Below, one piece after another: positions 56,669 to 64,000 of a stretch of 64,000 nucleotides of DNA. The DNA lies in the NCBI GenBank assembly GCA_036768485.1, contig JAVLUZ010000696.1:620001-684000 (forward strand). Direction: 5' to 3'. Origin of the DNA: Mermis nigrescens. Its lineage: Eukaryota; Nematoda; Enoplea; Mermithida; Mermithidae. The number at the start of each line of letters is the position of its first letter. Position 1 is the stretch's first letter. A model generated the notes under the pieces. The model was not told where the DNA came from and searched no databases. It worked only from the letters and a program-made list of their open reading frames with translations. A program made the position numbers and the translations under genes.

Positions 56669-57010
56669 CTGTTACACGTATGATAACAATAAGGCACATA
56701 TAGATAATGCACAATATGAAAAGCAAGTCACGGACTAGCGCACTCATATCCACCAGATTCACAAACTACCAAAAGATAGCTTGTCATATCACAAACAACA
56801 AGAATAGTGCCTGCCGGACTGAGAAAACTCAAAATTTCCAAAACTATGAGCAAAGACAATTCACATTTTGAAATTTAAAAACTTTTTCGTTCAGTGCTTG
56901 CACACTTGCTACTACTGCAAGCTGTGCTGCTGCCCGCCCACTAGCCCCCATTCTAACGTGCTTTTCCCCTCTTACACATTTAAAATTTGACACAAATTTC
57001 AGTAACTCAC

Positions 57011-57145
57011 AAAATTCCAATGGCGGAAGAACAGTTAAAGCATATGCGTCTAAGTGGTGGAGGCCAGCAGCACAGCTTGCAGCAGTAGCATGTGCAAGCA
57101 ATGACCGCCAAAAAGCCAACAAAGGCCAAAACGCAAATGATGAAT
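57011..57145 (-). CDS. Probable exon encoding a transmembrane helix
   Basis: Minus strand, 135 bp, acceptor 'attgtttacag', donor GTGAGT (57005-57010). Encodes 'FIICVLAFVGFLAVIACTCY' followed by a Cys-rich juxtamembrane stretch 'CCKLCCWPPPLRRICFNC'. A single membrane-spanning segment with a palmitoylation-type Cys cluster is suggested. It is phase-compatible with the exon at 56413-56668. Confidence 0.55.
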
Positions 57146-57299
57146 CTGTAAACAATAATTGACATGTCAAATGAATTCTTCTTTAATATTACAGGTGCAA
57201 AAGTCATGCTCCATGTAAGTAAATACATACCTGAACCACAGTTTTTAGCACAATTCTAATGATCATTGCCATGTGCTGATGAAAATTTCAGCCATTAGC

Positions 57300-58690
57300 A
57301 CCTCGTGCTAATAGAAAACCAAGAAATTTTGGGTAAAAGTATACTAATTTTAACGCTTCTTTATGTATTTCTCAGTGACAATTCCTAAGAATTTTTTGGC
57401 GCTTCATGCCGAATATCACACTTATTCTTAAGTCAGCCCCAGTGGAGCGATTTAAACATTCCATAAGCAATTTTCTTGCAGTTCTAGACTGTGTTTTTTT
57501 GTACTTGACAAAGAATTTTCCCGATGTACAAAGACTTCAACTTTTTGGGACCGTCTTGATACATGAACAAAGATTTTTGGGAAGACAAAAATTGCAGAAA
57601 AAGGTCTGAAATTCGCAGAAATTTCTGGCACTTTGCACCGAAATGAGTAATTGTGTGTTCTATATATCTTTATACTGGCAGAAATTGCATTTTAAAAGGA
57701 AATATGTCAAATTTTTTGGCGCTTTGCGCCGTTTTAAGACAATTCTTAGTGATTTTTGCCCATAGAAACACAGAAATTAGCTAACATACACTATCAAAAG
57801 TCATACAACTGTGTTTCACCACACTAAAATTGCTACTGTACCATATTATAGTACCCAATATTTTGTGTGAACAAAATGTAGAAAGATTTGTGGGTAGACC
57901 AAAACTGTAAAACGGTGTGAAATTCCTAAAAACTTTTGGTGCTTAGCGCCAAAATGAGTAGTTGTTTGTCCTATATATCTCTAAAAATGGCAGAATTTGC
58001 ATTTAGAATGTAAAAATGTCAAATTTTTTGGTGCTTGGCGCCGTTTTGAGACAAGTTCTAGTAATTTTTGGCGTCAGAAACCCAGAAATTAGCTAAAAAA
58101 GTACACAAAAAGGTCGAAAAAACCCTGTTTTACCATACTGAAATTGCTACTGTACTATATTATAGTACACAAAAATTTGCATATACAAAATGTACAAAGG
58201 CTTTTTGGGACAATCTTTGTACATGTACAAACGGACCTTGTACAAAAAACACTGGTTCTAGAAGTTGAATCAGTATCTTGTCTGTCTAGAGAGGCAAAAT
58301 CATCAAATTTTTTGGCGCTGCATGATGTGAAGAGCAATTTTGAGCATTTTTTATCACTATAAAGCTCCAGAAATTGACTAATTCACACTACTACAGGTCG
58401 AGAAACACAGTTTTATTACATAGAAAGTCTTACTGTGCAATATCACAGCAATATTACGAAATACATGACGACTTTTGAGGACCATCTTTATCATGTACAA
58501 ACGGACCTTGTACAAAAACTATGCCCCACACTCTTTGTTTAAAAAGCAAAATGCGCTTAAAAATGAATGCTAACTGTAGATCAGCACATTTGTTACACTA
58601 TTCCACACTCTTTGTTTAAAAACCAAAATGCACTTAAAAATGAACGCTAACTGTAGATCAGCACATTTGTTACACTAATCTAGCGGTTAT
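57300..58690. repeat. Tandem repeats with period about 310 bp
   Basis: The block 'aattttttggcgctttgcgcc' (variants at about 57393, 57710, 58021, 58303 and again 58948) and the block 'cctatatatct' (57660, 57972, 58900) recur at 280-311 bp. Each unit also has 'tgctactgta' with 'atattatagtac' and 'tgtacaaag'. The ggcgc/gcgcc cores form small palindromes. Similar units continue inside the hAT-like element that follows. Confidence 0.7.
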
Positions 58691-58693
58691 ACC

Positions 58694-59750
58694 CAGGCCT
58701 GCAGCCAGAGGGGCGGAGGCAAGGGGAGGGAGAGCAGTGTTTTTTAGTGTTTGGCAAAGATTTTTCCCAATGTACAAAGACTTTTTGAAACCGTCTTAGT
58801 GCATGTATAAATATTTTTGATCAGACAAAAATTGCAAAAAAGTTCCCTAATTCGCAGAAGTTTCTGGTGCTTAGCGCCAAATGAGTAATTGTGTGTCCTA
58901 TATATGTTTATAAAGGCAGAAATTGCATTTCAAAAGGAAAAATGTTAAGTTTTTTGACGCTTTGCGCCATTTCGAGACGATTCTTAGGGATTTTTGCCCT
59001 AAAAGACTAAGAAATTAGCTAAAATACACTACTAAAAGTCAAACAACTCTGTTTTTACCACACTAAAATCGCTACTGTACCATATTATAGTACCCAAAAA
59101 TTTGTGTGTACAAAATGTACAGAGAATTTTGCAGACCATCTTGGTATATGTACAAATAGGCCTAAGCAAAAAACACCGGGGGAGGGATATTCACCCCCTA
59201 CAACAAAACCTTGAACAATTTGTTTCTCACTAGCATCCCCCAAAGGAAGGAATGAAAAATTCTCGGAGTGCATTTAAACAATCGCCGAAACATGTTTTTT
59301 GCTTAGTTTAGAGCTAGTAAACGCAAAATTAGGCGGCGCTGTGCACTGGATTATATGTTTCTGTAACGTTTTGTCCTTTAAACCGTCCAAGCATGGAACA
59401 AACACCAAATTTTTCTGGACACTTCGCGCCTAATCACAAATTTTCTTTTTTTCTCCATGAGAGTAAAAAGTCGAATACAAATATGAAAAGTCAAGAAAAT
59501 TGTTTATGAACTGGAGTAGATAAGAAATCAGTTGTGCGGTAGTTGAAATGACAGAGGTTTTGTGTATAAGTATGACATAGACTGGAACCTTTCTAATTTT
59601 TTTCCAAATTTTTCTTATCCAATGTGTAGAGCATGTTGAGAAGCGTTCAAAAACGCCCTTTAATTCATCTACTCCCTGGCCCCTAGTGGTCCATGAGATA
59701 TGAGCTTTAAAAATTTGTCCCCTCCAAATAAAATCCTGGCTTCTGGCCTG
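58694..59750. mobile_element. hAT-like element family B (copy 3)
   Basis: CAGGCCTGCAGCCAG ... CTGGCTTCTGGCCTG; flanks gttatacc / cttatacc (7 of 8). The interior holds one more unit of the 310-bp repeat. Confidence 0.85.
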
Positions 59751-60200
59751 CTTATACCAGTTCTTGATATAATTGTGGCCCAGAAAGTTTATCTTTCACC
59801 CTTGGATTGGTCAGGTCGTGCATCTACATGCAGTGCATGCGTTCTTCAGATAAACAGAATTGCTGTACAAAACACAAATGAAGAAGTACAAGTGCTAGTT
59901 ATACAAGCATTTCACAAACATAATCCAGGCAAATGACAAAAATGCATGCTAGATCTATAATTTTCTTGCCAAACAGTATGTTATGCAAGAATTAAGCAAC
60001 TTTTGCCAGATTTTTGTAGTGCAAATTGCTTGACTCTATGCACCTTTACTTGCGTCTAGGACTGTACATCATAAAACAAATAGCAAACTGCTAAACAACA
60101 TTCAGCCAACAAACTTTTGCTAGCATGGAATACAGTAGAATACAAAAATCAACTCCATAAAAAATTTCTGAAATCAGACAAGGAACTGATAATAACTTAC

Positions 60201-60278
60201 ATTGAAAGCGGCATATACACTGATTCACACGCTCCCTGAGTGCAGAACGTTTATGTCCACCAGTTTGACTCTCCACAC
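60201..60278 (-). CDS. Probable internal exon (minus strand)
   Basis: 78 bp between an acceptor 'tagcttttgcag' and a donor GTAAGT (60195-60200). Only one frame is open: 'ESQTGGHKRSALRERVNQCI' then 'CRFQ'. It could be an upstream exon of the gene ending at 56413, but the phases (one base left over here, two needed at 57145) require at least one more exon in between. Confidence 0.45.
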
Positions 60279-60475
60279 CTGCAAAAGCTAAGACATTAAA
60301 ATCTATCAGGTAAAAGTTTTTTCAGTAATCTATTATCACCTCTTTTCAATTTCATAGTACGACATTTCACAAATGAGCTCAATTTTTTAAATATTTCATG
60401 TAACAATGCAGCAATTTTCCGTAGCAACTGGAAAATACCACTTTGTATTGTTATATCCTTACACCTAGGGGCATT

Positions 60476-61064
60476 ACCAGCTGGGGGCGGACCATCAGCC
60501 TCCCCTTCAGCAACAAAAAATATTCTTATATTTCACAAGGGTTCCACAAAGGGAAAAATTAAATATTCTCGAAGTCTCCTGAAAGGACAGCAAAAATGCG
60601 TTTTTAGCACACTATTGAATTACTAAACTCAAAATTTTCCAGTGCTTTGCACCAGATTTCTTATTTTCTATCTTGTTTCTTATTTTAGAAGTACAGATTT
60701 GACTTAAAAATTTGGAATATGTCAAAAAATTTTTGATGCTCTGGCCGATTTATTATGTTCTACATCAGTTCCATTTGTAAAGCTGCAAAATTAAATGCAA
60801 TGACAAGAATTTCATGAGGTTTTGGAATCAAGCTCTAACCCGGTATTGAGAAATTAGTCATACAGCAAGGCCATGACATACAAATTTGAAATCAAGCAAG
60901 AACATTTTACAATTTTTTCAAAATTTTTCCTTCACCATGGCATAGATCTTGTTGAGAAATGCTCGAAAATGTCATTATACTTAGCATATCTCCTAATGGT
61001 TCTCGAGATATGTCAGACTTCAAAAATCCCTCTTCCCAAAATAAAAATCCTGATTACGCCCCTG
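60476..61064. mobile_element. hAT-like MITE family B (copy 4)
   Basis: TAGGGGCATTACCAG ... CTGATTACGCCCCTG; flanks cttacacc / cttccact (6 of 8). Confidence 0.8.
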
Positions 61065-61069
61065 CTTCC

Positions 61070-62440
61070 ACTATATAGGCACATGAAAAATAAACAATAA
61101 AAAGTACTGCATAAGTAGAGCATGCATTCATTTGCTACAAATATCTCAAGAATCCATATTAACATTACTTTATTTTTCCAAAAATGCAGTGTTTTGTGAA
61201 AATATGAAAAAATTCTGATCCTTTCCAGAAACGCAGGATTCTTTTCCAAAATTTGTAAAGTCAGTGGGATATATCAATTTTATGATTTCCACAAAATTTT
61301 CAGCATAACGTAGCTGTTTTTCAGACGGTTTGCTTCATATCAGATTGTTGACTCATTCATTTTTGGCTTTTAGACAGATTTACGTAAACAAAAAACTGTG
61401 ACTTTAAATCCAAATGAAATTTATGTGCAATGTTTAGCTTAGAGCATTTAACACGTTTACCAACAAAGCAAAGCAGCAATGTTTTTCGAAAATTTTGGGC
61501 TTATCCAAATTAAAAAAATTTCTCACATTTTCTAACTAGTGTAGAAAATTACTTGTATGATTTACACTTAGGTATCCCCAATTTTTTTCCGCTATCCTAA
61601 TATTCCTTGGAGAGGACTTCCCTTATAGAAGAAGATACCTAGAATCTAAATGGATTAAAACAATAGACATCAAGTGTCTTCTGCTAAATGAAACACTGCT
61701 GTGATGTGCATTTGTGAATGAATGTCAATTGGGTTGCCATATGCCACATTGCCGACCCAAGTTTTTAGCAAAAGCATAAAGGCCAAAATTGTACGGTTTA
61801 CGTCAAAACCTCAATTAACATACTTAACCATAAAGGCGAAAACTCCACATTCCTACAAAATATGAAAAACTCTGCTTCAAACACAAAACAGTTTTTGAAA
61901 TATTGATCAAAACCGGTTTTTTTAACTCTACAATATGTGACTGAAACAAATTCTAGCACATTCTAATTCAAATTTAGTTCATTAAATCTTGCAGGTTTGT
62001 CAACAGAAAGCACGGAAAAAAAGATCTGGTTGAAATTAGATTAGAAATGCTGGCACTTATGCAGTTTAGGTGGTACATGAAATTTTTTGAAAATTTTTTC
62101 GGAATTCGATGAAATGTGGTCAATTTCAATAAGCTGATGACAAATAAGACATTCATTCTGATTGATGACCATTTGTTTTCGAAATTTTCAAAAAAAGTTT
62201 TTTTATAGTTTTAACTTTTTCAATTTTTTTCTAATTTGTTTTAGATTGTGATCAATTTTTTTGCGCTGATCACAAAGATGACATCCATTCTGGATGAAGA
62301 CAATTAATTTGTCGATTATTCAAATCTTAAATTGTTTTTTACCTATCGTAGGGAATTTAGAAAATTTTTCAATTTTTTCAAATTTTGGTGGCTTTTGGTA
62401 AATATTAATGTAGTTTACAAATTTGACATCCATTTAAACG
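61070..62440. other. AT-rich gap
   Basis: No gene recognised; long A/T runs. It may be the 5' part of the element carrying the following glycoprotein-like gene. Confidence 0.4.
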
Positions 62441-62441
62441 C

Positions 62442-62954
62442 ATGTCTGTAATTTTTTCGATAATTATCCTCTGTTGTTTGGATACATATCAATACCAGGC
62501 CAAAAACAAGCCAAAGGTAATGTGGCCTAAGGTAATTTTTGACGGGACATTGAATACTCTTGACAAAAAAGAATTTGGAACAATTTTGTATGAAGACTGT
62601 AAATTTTGGAATTTAAAGGAGAGCATTTAAATAAAAATCATGAAGGATTTTGGACGTCGAAATGAGATTTAAAACTTTATTTTTCCTATTGTTGTTATGA
62701 ACTTTGTTCAAATGTTGTAAACTTAATAATAGAAGTAGGACATGTTGCAAGTTGGGATAGCAGGTCCATTAACTTGGACTTGGGAGTTGTTTCTTCCTGT
62801 TACCCTACCTATGGAAAATGTAACAACCTAGAAAATACTTATATATGGTATTTTCAAGACATTTTCAAAGAAATCTGTCCATTCACTTTTTGAGGAAATT
62901 TTGAAGCTTTATTAAGTGACGAATTTGCAGTAATAGACAAATTACAAGCTGCAC
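62442..62954 (+). pseudogene. Viral-glycoprotein-like gene, 5' part
   Basis: ATG 62442 starts a signal peptide ('MSVIFSIIILCCLDTYQYQA'); the frame stops at 62630. After a frame change the plus strand reads 'SINLDLGVVSSCYPTYGKC', 'NTYIWYFQDIFKEICPF' and 'LLSDEFAVIDKLQAALN' (about 62766-62954), where a piggyBac-like MITE is inserted. The pattern resembles env proteins derived from mononegavirus-like (chuvirus-type) glycoproteins in invertebrate retroelements, but that is recall only. It is not related to the two other glycoprotein types in this window by eye. Confidence 0.4.
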
Positions 62955-62958
62955 TTAA

Positions 62959-63527
62959 CTCTCGCATTCCCATGAACTAGGACGGCGTCCTAGCTGTCCT
63001 AGCTGATCACTTTTTTGCAATTTATTTCATTATGTGTTTAGTATGACTACAAAACTTTGTCGAGCGTTATTTTAGACCTAGTTACATCATTTAAAATATT
63101 CGAGCTACTAAATAAAATTATACAACTTAAAAAATTGGCACATTTTCATGATTATTCCGTGAAAGCTTAAATTTCAAAAAACGTTTTGGCCAATTATTAG
63201 AACAAGATTGGTGGGCTTCTGCTTTTTAATCAGCTACTACAGTCCTAAAATGATATCTTAGTCAACTAAAATATACTATTTATATTTATTTTATGCATGT
63301 CCACCTCATGCCTATGGTTAAGTATGGTAGCGGTTTTTTACTTATAACTTCTTACAAAATTACTTAAGCAAAAAATGACAAACATATTCGGAAATAGCAT
63401 AAAAAAACTGCACAAAATGATACTAATATTTGCTACTTTGAGGGAGACTAAGTACATTTTAACAAGGCTAGGATGACGTCCTAGCATGGGAACCTTTGAC
63501 TTCAAAAAACACACAGGAATGCGAGGG
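62959..63527. mobile_element. piggyBac-like MITE (copy 2)
   Basis: Flanked by ttaa at 62955-62958 and 63528-63531. Ends CTCTCGCATTCC / GGAATGCGAGGG, with subterminal palindrome ctaggacggcgtcctag. Inserted in the glycoprotein-like gene. Confidence 0.9.
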
Positions 63528-63531
63528 TTAA

Positions 63532-64000
63532 GCTAAAAGAAAGGTACAAGAAATGTACCAAATTAAAACATTATTGTAACACAGAGCAAGGAACCCTTGT
63601 GTAATTTAAGGCAAATTTCAAATTAAGGGCTGCCCCAAATCACAAAATAATGACACCCTCTAAAATACAGATCAAAGTTTAAAAAGGTTTAATCAATGAA
63701 TTAAGAATCACAGAAAATAATTTAAAACCTGATCCAATAAACTTGTACTTATATTATCTTGAAATTCGACTTTTACAAGAAGAAGTTTCAAGCTTTACAC
63801 GAGTCTGGATTGAATTATGCATTCAGTATCAGAGACATATTGATGTTGTCTGGTATCTCCTATATCTCGACGCCACTATTTGTGCCAGGACGTCTTTCCA
63901 AAGGTCAGATATTGTGGCTTCCTTTATGGGAGAAGCATTAACACTCTGTCCCTGTGAGAAAATAAACATAAATAAAGCTTATACCAACCATGAAATAAAT
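63532..64000 (+). pseudogene. Viral-glycoprotein-like gene, continuing past the window
   Basis: From 63683 to the window end (about 106 codons) one plus frame has no stop: 'NLKPDPINLYLYYLEIRLLQ', 'FTRVWIELCIQYQRHIDVVW', 'LLYLDATICARTSFQRSDIV' and 'SFMGEALTLCPCEKI'. The regular pattern (paired Cys, 'LDAT..AR', 'GEALTL.PC') is that of a structured glycoprotein core. It looks like the downstream continuation of the gene at 62442-62954, separated by the MITE and by a broken stretch (63532-63682). There is no ATG at its start because it is internal. The remainder lies beyond the window. Confidence 0.45.

Overview
The window reads as metazoan, most likely a marine invertebrate. It is strongly AT-rich, has no operons or bacterial ribosome-binding sites, and is packed with decayed eukaryotic mobile elements: Polinton/Maverick, Ty3/Gypsy-like, BEL/Pao, hAT-like MITEs and piggyBac-like MITEs. 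One short stretch looks like spliced host exons. The sequence alone does not identify the species. Nearly every coding region carries frameshifts or stops and is a pseudogene.

Layout. 0-1.6 kb: Gypsy-type gag remnant. 3.06-3.38 kb: TATA-binding-protein-like (TBP-like) pseudogene cut off by a Polinton terminal inverted repeat (TIR). 3.38-12.78 kb: Polinton A, with a TIR, a TATAAATA-rich repeat array, a type B DNA polymerase (+), an inverted repeat, then on the minus strand a second TBP-like fragment, a packaging-ATPase fragment and two different integrases, then a capsid-protein fragment (+) and the opposite TIR. 12.78-17.0 kb: BEL/Pao integrase followed by a phlebovirus-like glycoprotein (env) gene. 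18.8-32.2 kb: a minus-strand retroelement (gag, membrane glycoprotein, aspartic protease). It is split by Polinton B (21942-30597; near-perfect 6-bp target duplication), which carries integrase, major capsid, adenain-like protease, minor capsid and a small membrane protein. 32.9-34.4 kb: N-terminal piece of another Polinton-type polymerase. 39.6-46.3 kb: a plus-strand Gypsy-like element with the same unusual order (gag, membrane glycoprotein, protease, RT, RNase H, integrase). 46-61 kb: nested MITEs, a foldback family, tandem repeats, a piggyBac transposase fragment and a probable host gene 3' end (minus). 62.4-64 kb: a second type of viral-glycoprotein-like gene, split by a piggyBac MITE and still open at the window edge.

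How it fits together. The two Polintons between them hold replication (PolB), integration, packaging ATPase and a virion set (capsids, protease). The TBP-like genes and the array of TATA-like motifs upstream of PolB suggest that the element family carried its own promoter-recognition module; this is inference. Insertions are ordered in time: retroelements first, then Polinton B inside one of them, then hAT-like MITEs inside retroelements and Polintons, and finally a foldback element inside a MITE.
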